Below, piece by piece: positions 1 through 8,088 of a DNA stretch of 64,000 bases. Source of the DNA: Cupriavidus sp. P-10 (GTDB lineage Bacteria > Pseudomonadota > Gammaproteobacteria > Burkholderiales > Burkholderiaceae); contig NZ_AP025172.1 of NCBI RefSeq assembly GCF_003402535.2, positions 62,001 to 126,000 on the forward strand. The letters run 5' to 3'. The notes beneath the pieces are model-generated. The model had not been told where the DNA came from. It worked only from the letters and a program-made list of their open reading frames with translations, and ran no database searches. The position numbers and the translations under genes were made by a program. Each line of letters starts with the position of its first letter. The first letter of the stretch is position 1.

Positions 1-81
1 GGCGACCACCCACCGGAGAACTCCATGCACCAGTGGGGACCCGAGGTGCCGCCGTGGTTCGTCCAGAACACGGAGGCGTGA
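1..81 (+). CDS. C-terminal end of a VOC-family extradiol dioxygenase (5' end outside window)
   Basis: Frame 1 is open from the window edge to a TGA at 79-81 and ends HQWGPEVPPWFVQNTEA. This closely matches the end of the dioxygenase encoded at 4269-5225 (YQWGPDVPSDFIHNTEA), so the window begins inside a paralogue of that gene. By homology it would be a ring-cleaving type I extradiol dioxygenase whose metal site lies off the edge. Only 26 residues are visible, so substrate and integrity cannot be judged. Confidence 0.7.
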   Translation, partial: GDHPPENSMHQWGPEVPPWFVQNTEA

Positions 82-262
82 GCCATGCCAGGCGTGTGGC
101 GCTATGAAAGCCGGCGCGCAGGCATCGTGTTCACTGCAAATCCGGCGCGCTGACGCCGCGCCAAACCGTTTTGTCCCCTGCAAGGACGGGGCGACGTCGT
201 TGTTCGCTCCGGCCTCCCCGTCCTTTTCCTCTTCGATTCCCAGTATTCAACGGAACTGAACC

Positions 263-1192
263 ATGCCTTCCAACAAGGTCATCATCACCTGTGCCATTAC
301 GGGTTCCATCCATACGCCGTCGATGTCGCCCTACCTGCCCGTTACGCCGGAGCAGATCGCCACCTCCGCCATCGAGGCAGGCAAGGCCGGCGCCGCCATT
401 GTCCATCTGCACGCGCGTGACCCGAAGACGGGTATCCCAAGCCAGGACCCGGCGCTGTTCGGCGAGATCCTCGGCACCATCGGGCCGGCGTCTGACGTGA
501 TCGTCAACCTGACAACGGGCGGCGCGCCCACCATGTCCATCGAAGAACGGCTGGCACCGGTGGCGCGCTTCCAGCCGGAGGTGGCGTCGCTGAACATGGG
601 GTCGATGAACTTCGGGCTGTACGAGATGCTCGGGCGCTACAACGAGTTCCGCCACGACTGGGAGCGGCCGTATCTGGAGGCCAGCGAGGACCGCATCTTC
701 CGCAATACCTTCCGCGACATCGCCCACATCCTTGAAGCCTGCAACGCCAACGAAACGCGCTTCGAGATCGAGTGCTACGACATCGGCCATCTCTACACTG
801 CCGCGCACTTCCTCGACCGTGGGCTGCTGAAGGCGCCGCTGTTTATCCAGTCGGTGTTCGGCATCCGCGGTGGCATCGGGGCGCATCCGGAGGATGTCGT
901 GCACATGAAGCGCACCGCCGACCGGCTGTTCGGCAAGGACTATGTGTGGTCGGTACTCGGCGCCGGGGCGCTGCAGCCGCGCATCGTCACACAGGGGTTG
1001 CTGATGGGTGGCAATGTGCGTGTGGGGCTGGAGGATAACCTGTGGCTGTCGAAGGGCAGGCTGGCGGCGAGCAACGCCGAGCAGGTGGCCAGCATCCGCA
1101 AGACGATCGAGCAGCTTGGCTACTCGGTGGCGACACCGGACGAGGCGCGGGCGATGCTGGGCCTGAAGGGGAAGGATAAGGTCGCCTTCTGA
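263..1192 (+). CDS. BKACE-family (DUF849) beta-keto acid cleavage enzyme
   Basis: The 309-residue product matches the beta-keto-acid cleavage family, which condenses a beta-keto acid with acetyl-CoA to give acetoacetate and a new CoA thioester at a Zn site. The N-terminal strand VIITCAITG and the metal-binding stretch VHLHARDP (about residues 49-56) are visible, as is the later LTTGGAPTM segment. Length is normal for the family. The start at 263 has only a weak ribosome-binding site. It follows a dioxygenase tail and precedes a convergent amidohydrolase, so a role in catabolising ring-derived keto acids is likely. Two paralogues lie at 27986-28921 and 36922-37983. The substrate is unknown. 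Confidence 0.88.
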   Translation: MPSNKVIITCAITGSIHTPSMSPYLPVTPEQIATSAIEAGKAGAAIVHLHARDPKTGIPSQDPALFGEILGTIGPASDVIVNLTTGGAPTMSIEERLAPVARFQPEVASLNMGSMNFGLYEMLGRYNEFRHDWERPYLEASEDRIFRNTFRDIAHILEACNANETRFEIECYDIGHLYTAAHFLDRGLLKAPLFIQSVFGIRGGIGAHPEDVVHMKRTADRLFGKDYVWSVLGAGALQPRIVTQGLLMGGNVRVGLEDNLWLSKGRLAASNAEQVASIRKTIEQLGYSVATPDEARAMLGLKGKDKVAF

Positions 1193-1232
1193 TCCGGACG
1201 AGCGCACCGCTCCAACATGAAGCGGGTGCATT

Positions 1233-1257
1233 GGCGGACGTCCTGGTGGCGTCCGCC
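1233..1257. terminator. Hairpin between convergent genes, likely bidirectional terminator
   Basis: An 8-bp perfect stem GGCGGACG / CGTCCGCC with a 9-nt loop sits between the stop of the BKACE gene and the stop of the convergent amidohydrolase gene. The tail is only modestly T-rich, so termination is inferred mainly from position and stem. Confidence 0.5.
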
Positions 1258-1270
1258 TCTGCTTTGGCAG

Positions 1271-2413
1271 TCAGGATGTGGCGAGGCGGGGGAACAGCGG
1301 CAGTGCGTTATCGCGCATGAAGGCCTGGCGCATGGCCGGCGTGAGACGAGGCGAGCGGTCGAGGATGCCTGCGAGGTCGGCGGCAATGGGTGCCGGTGTG
1401 AAAGGATAGTCGCTGCCGTAGAGCACCCGCGCGGGATCGGCCACCTGCAGCAAGGCGCTCAACGCAACCGGCTCCGGCGCGCCGGCGAGGTCATAGTAGA
1501 GCTTGCGGATCGCGGCGTCGACGCTGGTCTTGTTCCGGCCAAGCTTCAGCAGGCCGTTGATGGCGCCCACGCGCGCGGCCAGCACTGGCACGGCGGCGCC
1601 GGCATGCGGCACGATGATGCGGATATCGGGGTACTTCTCCAGCGTGCCTGTCAGGATCAGGTTGAATACCGCTCGCGTGGTCTCGAAGATGAACTCGATC
1701 ATCGGGTAGGGATAGCCAAGCGGCGGGAGCGGGGGCTGGCCGGGTGTCTGAGCCTGCCCCTGGCAGCAGGGGCAGTACGGGTCGGTCGGATGGATGAACA
1801 CGGTGGCCTTGCGTCGGTTCAGCTCCGCGAAAATCGGGTCGAGCCGCGCATCGCCGAGATAGATGCTGTGATAGTTCGACTCCATCACCACGCCATCCGC
1901 GCGCAGTGTGTCGAAGGCGTACCGCAATTCGGCGAGTGAGCCATCGACGTCGGGTAGCGGTAGCGCGGCGAAGAGGCCGAAGCGGGCCGGATACGCCTGG
2001 ACGGCCTTCGCGCCTTCTTCGTTGCAGTAGCGCGCGAGGCGCCGGGCGGCGGCGTCGTCACCGAAATGCAGGCCCGGCGCTGAGATCGACAGCATCGCCG
2101 TGGCGATGTCGACCTGATCCATCATGCCGAGATGCCGCTCCACGCTCCATGGGGGAATGGCGGGCATGCCCGAAGGCTTGCCCTGGCCGGCAGCTTCAAG
2201 TGCGTTGCGGTACTGATCGGGGATGTAGTGCGCGTGGACGTCGATGCGGCGCAACGGCGCGGTGGCGGCCCGGCCCTTGCTGCTGCCGTCCGGCGCGGCG
2301 CTGGCGGCCCCGCTCATCGTGGACAGGCCGGCCGCGAGGCCGATCACGCCGGCCAGGGCCTGCCGCCGTCCCGTGCTGATTTCAGTGGTGGTGTGCTTTC
2401 TCCGCTCCGACAT
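1271..2413 (-). CDS. Amidohydrolase-family (ACMSD-like) metal-dependent hydrolase or decarboxylase with predicted export signal
   Basis: The 380-residue product has a twin-arginine-like N-terminus (GRRQALAGVIGLAAG, then AASA before AAPDG), suggesting export, which is unusual for this family. The mature part starts with the metal motif DVHAHY and continues with later His and Asp ligand regions (VIFIHPTDPYCPCC-like stretch, IVPHAGAAVP, YGSDYPF). This is the amidohydrolase-2 fold seen in aminocarboxymuconate-semialdehyde decarboxylase and related enzymes acting on ring-cleavage products. The start is supported by a GAGGGAGA ribosome-binding site. It lies 139 bp downstream of the flavin hydroxylase gene on the same strand and may share its transcript. 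The exact substrate is not predictable. Confidence 0.82.
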   Translation of the reverse strand: MSERRKHTTTEISTGRRQALAGVIGLAAGLSTMSGAASAAPDGSSKGRAATAPLRRIDVHAHYIPDQYRNALEAAGQGKPSGMPAIPPWSVERHLGMMDQVDIATAMLSISAPGLHFGDDAAARRLARYCNEEGAKAVQAYPARFGLFAALPLPDVDGSLAELRYAFDTLRADGVVMESNYHSIYLGDARLDPIFAELNRRKATVFIHPTDPYCPCCQGQAQTPGQPPLPPLGYPYPMIEFIFETTRAVFNLILTGTLEKYPDIRIIVPHAGAAVPVLAARVGAINGLLKLGRNKTSVDAAIRKLYYDLAGAPEPVALSALLQVADPARVLYGSDYPFTPAPIAADLAGILDRSPRLTPAMRQAFMRDNALPLFPRLATS

Positions 2414-2552
2414 GATCGGCTGTCTCCCTCATAGATTGTTGGCATGGACGATCTGCCGATTCTAGAGAGGGGCCGCGCGGCGACCAAGCTAGGGAATGCG
2501 CAGCGGTCGGCGGAAACAGATGTGTACCCAAGACACGCGGTACACACCCGGC

Positions 2553-4178
2553 TCAGGCAGCCTTGCGATGCAGCGGCGCCTCGGACAGGCCGAGTTGTTC
2601 GCCCAGCTTTGCCACCAGCGCCGGAAGCTGCGTCGGATCGGCGACGCCGCCATAGACGTAGTAATCCGGCCGTACTACGATCGCGTGCGCCCCGTGTTCG
2701 GCGAAGAAGCGCGCATACTTGCCGCTGATATCGCGCAGTACGCGGCCCGGGCGGGTTTTCGCGGGATCGGTCGTCACGCCGATGGTGCTGGCGCCGATGC
2801 GCGCCAGCAGGGCGGCGCAGTCGGCGTCGATGTACTGGCCGGGGTCGGCGTCGAGCGTAATCACGTGGAACCCGTTGGCCAGCACGTCGTCGAAGCGCGC
2901 CACATGTCCACCGTCCGGGCCGTGGTCTTCCACCTGTCCGTGCACGCTGAGCCGGCCGGCCACGCCGGTGCTGCCGAAATCCGCGCTAAGGACGCCGCCG
3001 GTCAGGCCGGGGAACGGCGGCAGCGGCGGCACCTTGCCGCTCAGGAAGGCTTCGTCGCGGCGCGCGGCGGCCTCCGGGTCGGCAATGCAGACCACCTGGC
3101 CCATGGCGATGGAAGCATCGATCACCGCGCGCACCTGGGGCAGGCGCTCGGGTGTGTAGCTGTCGAGCAGCGCTTCGGTGGCGGTACCCTTGAGCAGCAA
3201 GTCGAGGCGCCAGGCCAGGTTCCATGCGTCGCGGATGCCCGAGCACATGCCCTGGCCCATGAACGGCGGCATCAGGTGCGCGGCGTCGCCAGCGAGCAGC
3301 ACGCGGCCCCGGCGCCACTGCGAGGCAAGCAGCGAGCGGAATTTGTAGACGGCATAGCGCACCAGCGTCGCATTTTCCGGATTGACCCAGGGCGACAGCA
3401 GTTCCCACACCATCTCCTGCTTCTGCAGATCCTCGATAGTCTCGTGCGGGAGGCGCATGAATTCCCAGCGGCGGTAGCCGGGGCCGCCGGGCACCATCGT
3501 GGTCGGGCGGGCCGGGTTGCACCACTGGCCGATGTCTGGCACATCCAGCTTGACGCCGGGGTTCGGTTTCACGTCGATGACGAGCCAGTCTTCCTGGAAG
3601 CCGAGGTCGTCCTGGCCGATGCCCGAGGTCTTGCGCACGAAACTGTTGGCGCCGTCGGCGCCGATCACGTAGCGGGCACGCACGGTGCGCGTCGCGCTGG
3701 TCGGCAACCACCTGGCGCCGTCCATCGCGCCCTGCCGAAGCTGCACCTCGCAGTGGTCGGCGTGCTGCACCAGCGCGGTGGCCTCCCAGCCCTGGTTGAC
3801 CTCGACCGTCGCCAGCGAGCGCGCCTTGCCGTCGAGCAGCGCCTCAAGCGTGGGCTGGTTGAACAGGTAGCCGACCGGGCCGTCGCTGATCGACTCGGCC
3901 GACCAGTCGATCTCGACCAGCGTCTTCCAGTCGGCGTTGAACCACTGGTACCTTGCCGAGGGCTGCGAGATCGCGGCCACGTCTTCGCCGATACCCATCG
4001 CATGGAATACGCGGCGGATCTCATGATCGTGGAAGACGGCGCGTGGCAGCGGGTAAAGCGACGGCCAGCGGTCGAAGGCGGCCACGCGGTAGCCGCGCTG
4101 GCCGAGCAGGATGGACAGGGATTGGCCTACCGGGCCGTAGCCGACGATGGCGACGTCGAGGATTTGATTGTCAGTCAT
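2553..4178 (-). CDS. FAD-dependent aromatic hydroxylase, 3-(3-hydroxyphenyl)propionate hydroxylase (MhpA)-like
   Basis: A 541-residue class A flavoprotein monooxygenase. The N-terminal FAD motif reads VAIVGYGPVGQ, the DG motif is VIGADGANSFVRK, and the GD motif that closes the FAD site is LLAGDAAHLMPPFMGQG. The C-terminal thioredoxin-like segment typical of MhpA-type enzymes is present (IVVRPDYYVYGG). The start at 4178 was chosen because AAGGAGA lies just upstream and the FAD motif follows within 15 residues; a 20-residue upstream extension has no family support. It is followed upstream in the same operon by an extradiol dioxygenase and an FAH-family hydrolase, giving a hydroxylate-cleave-hydrolyse series. 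MhpA itself hydroxylates 3-(3-hydroxyphenyl)propionate; the substrate here is inferred only broadly. Confidence 0.88.
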   Translation of the reverse strand: MTDNQILDVAIVGYGPVGQSLSILLGQRGYRVAAFDRWPSLYPLPRAVFHDHEIRRVFHAMGIGEDVAAISQPSARYQWFNADWKTLVEIDWSAESISDGPVGYLFNQPTLEALLDGKARSLATVEVNQGWEATALVQHADHCEVQLRQGAMDGARWLPTSATRTVRARYVIGADGANSFVRKTSGIGQDDLGFQEDWLVIDVKPNPGVKLDVPDIGQWCNPARPTTMVPGGPGYRRWEFMRLPHETIEDLQKQEMVWELLSPWVNPENATLVRYAVYKFRSLLASQWRRGRVLLAGDAAHLMPPFMGQGMCSGIRDAWNLAWRLDLLLKGTATEALLDSYTPERLPQVRAVIDASIAMGQVVCIADPEAAARRDEAFLSGKVPPLPPFPGLTGGVLSADFGSTGVAGRLSVHGQVEDHGPDGGHVARFDDVLANGFHVITLDADPGQYIDADCAALLARIGASTIGVTTDPAKTRPGRVLRDISGKYARFFAEHGAHAIVVRPDYYVYGGVADPTQLPALVAKLGEQLGLSEAPLHRKAA

Positions 4179-4268
4179 GAAAGTCTCCTTGCAGCGGGCG
4201 CGAGCGTCCCCCTGGCGGCCGGCGGGGCCGGCTGCCATCGGGATCAGGCAAGCGCTGGAAAGCTGCGG

Positions 4269-5225
4269 TTAGCGCGCGGACGCGTCCGGCGCCTCGGTGT
4301 TGTGAATGAAGTCGGACGGCACGTCGGGGCCCCACTGGTAGAGCGAGTCCTCGGGCGCGAAGTCGCCGGCGGGCCATGGCTGGCCAGGGGCGACGAAGTC
4401 GATGTCGGCCGAGTACTCGTTGAACGAGCCCCACGGGTCCTGCACGTAGTGGAAGTAGTTCGAGCCGAGCACGTGGCGGCCCGTGCCCCAGCCACGCTTA
4501 TAGCCGGCGGCGGCCATCTGGGCCGCGCCCTGGCCGACCATGTCGACGTCGCGCACGTCCCAGGCGGCGTGGTGCCAGCCACGCGCGCTGCTCCTGGCGA
4601 AGGCCACCAGGTGGTGGTCGCTGCCGTGCGGGGCGTGCGTGAAGGCGATGATGTCGAGCGACTTGTCGGACAGGCGCAGGCCAATGGCGCGCGCGTGGAA
4701 GTCCAGCGCGCGCAGCACGTCCGGCGTGAACAGCAGTACGTGCGACAGGCGTTCCGGATGCACCGTCTGCACCTGCGAGCGCGTCACCGCACCGCGGACG
4801 CTGGCGCCTGCGCCCACCGTCACATGCGGGGCCTTGGCGCTCGGGCTGGTCTTGGGGCCGGCCTTTACCTGCAGGAGGTTGCCGTCCGGATCGTGGAACC
4901 AGAAGCCGCCGGGTTCGGCGCCGTGCGGGGAATCGGCCCGCACGGCGCCGGCCTGTTCGACCTGCCGCGCCAGCGTGCCGACGTCGCGCTCGTAGCAGTT
5001 GAAGCTGAGCCACGCCAGGGACTTGGCGGGGGCAGGCAGGATACGGGCCCAGCGGTGGCCGTCGGCGGTGCGCAGCTCGAGTTCGTCGCCGTTGCGAACT
5101 TCCCGCACGTCAAGGCCGAAGGCGCGGTAGAAGCGGGCGGCCTCGGCGATCGACGGGACGTTCAGCGCGAAATGATCGATGGAATGCACGGCCGCATGCG
5201 GGCCTGCCACGTTGGTGTCGGGCAT
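4269..5225 (-). CDS. Type I extradiol ring-cleavage dioxygenase (catechol 2,3-dioxygenase-like, two VOC domains)
   Basis: The 318-residue protein has an N-terminal VOC module (IDHFALNVPSIAEAARFYRA) and a catalytic C-terminal module. The two His and one Glu that bind Fe(II) are visible as LSHVLLFTPD, WHHAAWDV and FNEYSADIDFV. It would open a catechol ring next to the hydroxyls using O2. The start MPDTNVAGPH at 5225 has a GGAG ribosome-binding site; a longer upstream frame is not supported. It lies between the hydroxylase and the FAH hydrolase genes in one reverse-strand operon. The fragment at position 1 is a close paralogue, so two such dioxygenases flank module A. Confidence 0.9.
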   Translation of the reverse strand: MPDTNVAGPHAAVHSIDHFALNVPSIAEAARFYRAFGLDVREVRNGDELELRTADGHRWARILPAPAKSLAWLSFNCYERDVGTLARQVEQAGAVRADSPHGAEPGGFWFHDPDGNLLQVKAGPKTSPSAKAPHVTVGAGASVRGAVTRSQVQTVHPERLSHVLLFTPDVLRALDFHARAIGLRLSDKSLDIIAFTHAPHGSDHHLVAFARSSARGWHHAAWDVRDVDMVGQGAAQMAAAGYKRGWGTGRHVLGSNYFHYVQDPWGSFNEYSADIDFVAPGQPWPAGDFAPEDSLYQWGPDVPSDFIHNTEAPDASAR

Positions 5226-5280
5226 GGCTGTCTCCGGGGTTGCCGCCGGCTCGCATGGCCGGCGGTCTCGATGGGGAAAC

Positions 5281-6123
5281 TTACTTCTTTTCGTCGACGA
5301 TCGGGTTCGACAGCGTGCCAATCTTCTCGACAATCACCTCGCACACGTCGCCCTGCTGCATCAGCAGCTTCGGCTCGCGCGCCCAGCCGATGCCGGCCGG
5401 CGTGCCCGAGACGATCACGTCGCCCGCTTCGAGCGTGATGGCTTCCGAGATGACCGCGATCAGGGTTTCCACGTCGAAGATCATGTCGTCGGTGCTGGCC
5501 GACTGCACCACCTGGCCATTCAGCTTCGTCTGCAACTGCAGGCCGCGGGCACCCGGCGGCAGTTCGTCGGCGGTGACGAGGTCGGGGCCGAACGCGCCGG
5601 TGCCGTCGAAGTTCTTGCCCACCGTCCATTGCGGCGCCTTGAACTGGTATTCGCGCACCGAACCGTCATTGAACAGCGAATAGCCGGCCACGTGCGACAG
5701 CGCGTCTTCCTTGCGGATATGGCGGCCGCCCTTGCCGAGGATCACGGCGACCTCGCCCTCGAAGTCCAGGCCCGCGCAGTCGTCGACGGCGGGGCGCACC
5801 AGCGCCTGGTTGTGCGCCACCAGGCTGGTGTGCACGCGGAAGAACAGCGTCGGGTAGTTCGGCTGCTCGTACGGGCTTTCCTTGGTGTGGTCTGCATAGT
5901 TCAGCCCCACGCAGATGATCTTGGGCGGGCGCGACAGCGGCGGTAGCAGCGTCACGTCGCGCTCGTCCAGCAATTCACCCTTTGCCTGGGCGGCATACGC
6001 GGCCAGATCCACGCCGCGAGCGAGAAGCGATTCGAGCGGCTCATTGCCCAGCACGCGAATCTGCGCTGCTTCGCGCACACCAACTGCCTGCTTGCCCTGG
6101 AAATCGAAACTGACGAAACGCAT
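5281..6123 (-). CDS. Fumarylacetoacetate hydrolase (FAH)-family protein
   Basis: The 280-residue protein shows the FAH core: KIICVGLNYADH, then LDFEGEVAVILGKGG with the acidic metal ligands, and GYSLFNDGSVREYQF. Members hydrolyse C-C bonds of acyl-pyruvates or isomerise and decarboxylate meta-cleavage products. The start follows an AGGAGACACAGG ribosome-binding site. As first gene of the reverse operon (FAH, dioxygenase, hydroxylase, probably amidohydrolase) it probably processes the ring-cleavage product of its neighbour. Its promoter region faces the TetR gene at 6243 and contains two palindromic sites. Confidence 0.9.
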   Translation of the reverse strand: MRFVSFDFQGKQAVGVREAAQIRVLGNEPLESLLARGVDLAAYAAQAKGELLDERDVTLLPPLSRPPKIICVGLNYADHTKESPYEQPNYPTLFFRVHTSLVAHNQALVRPAVDDCAGLDFEGEVAVILGKGGRHIRKEDALSHVAGYSLFNDGSVREYQFKAPQWTVGKNFDGTGAFGPDLVTADELPPGARGLQLQTKLNGQVVQSASTDDMIFDVETLIAVISEAITLEAGDVIVSGTPAGIGWAREPKLLMQQGDVCEVIVEKIGTLSNPIVDEKK

Positions 6124-6144
6124 CCTGTGTCTCCTGAAGTCATG

Positions 6145-6194
6145 TTGACGAACTTGTCAGGACGAATTCTAGTCAAATTGACGAATTCATCAAC
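6145..6194. promoter_or_regulatory. Two TetR-type operator candidates between divergent FAH operon and tetR
   Basis: Two related imperfect palindromes lie in the 119-bp divergent gap: TTGACGAACTTGTCA (6145-6159) and TTGACGAATTCATCAA (6178-6193). Both have TTGACGAA as left half, with right halves near its reverse complement. They sit 22-70 bp upstream of the FAH start and 50-100 bp upstream of tetR, where a repressor would block both promoters. Assignment to the adjacent TetR is inferred from position. Confidence 0.6.
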
Positions 6195-6242
6195 ATGAAA
6201 TTGACGTAGGAAAAACCCGAGGTTCGGGCGCTGCTAGAATCC

Positions 6243-6995
6243 ATGGCAATTCATGCAATGACAGACATGTCAGACAAGATCCAGACCGCAGCGACCGAGA
6301 CTGAAGCCGCCCTGGCGGGCGCCGAAGACCACCGCACCCGCGTGGCGGCCATGCGTCGCGAGAGGACGCGCAACCGCCTGATTGAATCGGCGCTTGCCGT
6401 GTTCGCCGAGAAGGGGCCCGACGGCGCGATGATCGACGACTTCATCGCCGCGGCCGGCGTAGCGCGGGGCACGTTCTACAACTACTTCCGCACGACAGGC
6501 GAACTGCTTTCCGCAGTGGCGGGCGAGGTCAGTGACGAGGTGCTGGCGGTGATCGACCCGGTGGTGCGCCAGTTCGACGATCCGGCCATGCGCATGGCGG
6601 TGGGCTGCCGCCTGTACATGCACATGGCGTGCCGCTATCCGCTGTGGGGGGCCTTCATCACGCGCGTGGGCACGCGGCGCGGCTCGCGCGGGCGCCTGCT
6701 TGACGCGTATATGACGCGCGATCTCGAAGTCGGCATCGCGCAGCGGCGCTTCCACATCGCCCATGTCGAGGTGGCGCGCGATCTGGCCCTCGGCGCGCTT
6801 GTCTATGGCATCGGGACCATGCTGCGCCCCGGGGCGCCGGCCGACTACCCGGAGCAGGTCATCCTGGCGGTGCTGCGCGCGCTTGGCCTTGCCGAGGCCG
6901 AGGCCGCGGGACTTGCCAATGCGCCACTGCCGGAAACCCAGGCGCCGCAAGGCGTGATATTCGAGAGGATTGGGGCGAATCTGCCGGCGGAGTGA
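6243..6995 (+). CDS. TetR/AcrR-family transcriptional regulator
   Basis: A 250-residue regulator. The N-terminal helix-turn-helix domain runs about residues 37-85 (RTRNRLIESALAVFAEKG, then GVARGTFYNYFRTTGELLSAV). The C-terminal ligand-binding part is all-helical and not closely classifiable. Three further in-frame ATGs follow the first within 10 codons and none has a clear ribosome-binding site, so the exact start is uncertain. It is divergent from the FAH/dioxygenase/hydroxylase operon and most likely represses it and itself through the paired sites at 6145-6194, released by a pathway intermediate. Confidence 0.88.
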   Translation: MAIHAMTDMSDKIQTAATETEAALAGAEDHRTRVAAMRRERTRNRLIESALAVFAEKGPDGAMIDDFIAAAGVARGTFYNYFRTTGELLSAVAGEVSDEVLAVIDPVVRQFDDPAMRMAVGCRLYMHMACRYPLWGAFITRVGTRRGSRGRLLDAYMTRDLEVGIAQRRFHIAHVEVARDLALGALVYGIGTMLRPGAPADYPEQVILAVLRALGLAEAEAAGLANAPLPETQAPQGVIFERIGANLPAE

Positions 6996-7046
6996 GAAAA
7001 CGGCCGGTGGGCTGTGACGTGGTCGGGGCCGGGCGGCGCGTGCCGG

Positions 7047-7973
7047 TCAGCGGGGCGTGGCCGGACGGCCGCGCTGGTGCGTATAGTGCCCGGCCGCGCG
7101 CTCGAACAGCGTTGCCAGGTGCGCGGCCGCCGGGGTCAGCGGCAGACCGGCGCGGGCGATGCGGACGATGTCGGCACTGTCGATCCGCTCGGCGATCGGG
7201 ATCACCTCGACCACGCTTGAAAACAGCGGCGATTCGACCCACTGGCGGGGCAGCAACGCCAGCGCGTCGGTCATCGAGAGCAGTGCCGCCACGCCGATCA
7301 TCGATTCCGCCTGCACCATTGCCACCGGCGGCGTGAGGCCGTAGCGGGCAAAGACGTCGGCGAACTCGCGCTCCAGCGGCTCGCGGGCGCCGGTCAGGAT
7401 CCATTCCGCGTCGACCAGCTCCGCCAGTTGCCTCGCGTTGCGGCGCGGATGGCCCTTGCGGCCGGCGACGAGGCGCTCGTTCTCGAACAGCAGTTCGACG
7501 CTGTAGTGGTCGGCGTCGATGCGCTCAGGGCGCGGGCCGATGTAGAAGTCGAGCGTGCCATCGGCCAGCCGCCCTTCCAGCGCCGGGAAGAAGCCTTCCA
7601 CCATATGCAGCCGCACCCCCGGGTGGGACTTGCGGAAGGCCGGAAAGACCCCGGGCACCAGCCCCAGCCAGGTGGCGCCGGACAGACCCACTGCCACCGC
7701 CCCGGTCTGACGGCCGCGCAGTTGCCCGACCTCCTCTTGCGCGCGCCGGATTTCCTCCATCGCGGCGTGGGTGCGGCGCAGGAAGGCTTCGCCGATCGGC
7801 GTCGGCACCACGCCACGTGCGTGCCGTTCAAGCAGCGGGGTGCCGAGTTCGGCCTCCAGTTCGCGCAGACTGCGGGTCAGGGAGGGCTGGGTCAGGCCAA
7901 GCCGGCGTGAGGCGCCGCGGATGCTGCGGGTCTCGGCGATGGCGATGAAGTCACGCAGGTGATGGAGCTTCAT
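7047..7973 (-). CDS. LysR-family transcriptional regulator
   Basis: A 308-residue protein of normal LysR length. The N-terminal winged HTH is MKLHHLRDFIAIAETRS then GLTQPSLTRSLRELEAELG, followed by a periplasmic-binding-like effector domain (TGAVAVGLSGATW onward). It is divergently transcribed from the Bug receptor and flavin monooxygenase genes (8089-10787), the classical arrangement for a LysR protein activating its neighbour with a pathway inducer. The intergenic region holds CTGATAACTGTCAG, a possible LysR box. Confidence 0.9.
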   Translation of the reverse strand: MKLHHLRDFIAIAETRSIRGASRRLGLTQPSLTRSLRELEAELGTPLLERHARGVVPTPIGEAFLRRTHAAMEEIRRAQEEVGQLRGRQTGAVAVGLSGATWLGLVPGVFPAFRKSHPGVRLHMVEGFFPALEGRLADGTLDFYIGPRPERIDADHYSVELLFENERLVAGRKGHPRRNARQLAELVDAEWILTGAREPLEREFADVFARYGLTPPVAMVQAESMIGVAALLSMTDALALLPRQWVESPLFSSVVEVIPIAERIDSADIVRIARAGLPLTPAAAHLATLFERAAGHYTHQRGRPATPR

Positions 7974-7983
7974 GGTGTTCCAA

Positions 7984-7997
7984 CTGATAACTGTCAG
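7984..7997. promoter_or_regulatory. Possible LysR box
   Basis: The partial palindrome CTGATAACTGTCAG lies 11 bp upstream of the lysR start in the divergent gap. Similar interrupted dyads bind LysR proteins. The evidence is one dyad and its position only. Confidence 0.3.
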
Positions 7998-8088
7998 GCA
8001 TCAATAGGGCAATTCTGCCATCTATTCGCTGGCGCCGGCGATTCCTAGCATGTCGATGCATACCCATAAAACGAAATGGAGACTGACC

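Noticed and set aside
85..153. A 22-residue open frame after the dioxygenase tail
   Set aside because: There is no ribosome-binding site and no recognisable product; it is probably chance.
2496..5438. A 980-codon open frame on the + strand opposite the hydroxylase and dioxygenase genes
   Set aside because: It is a shadow of GC-rich codons on the opposite strand. Its translation is low-complexity and Arg/Ala/Val-rich, has no family motif, and overlaps two well-supported genes.
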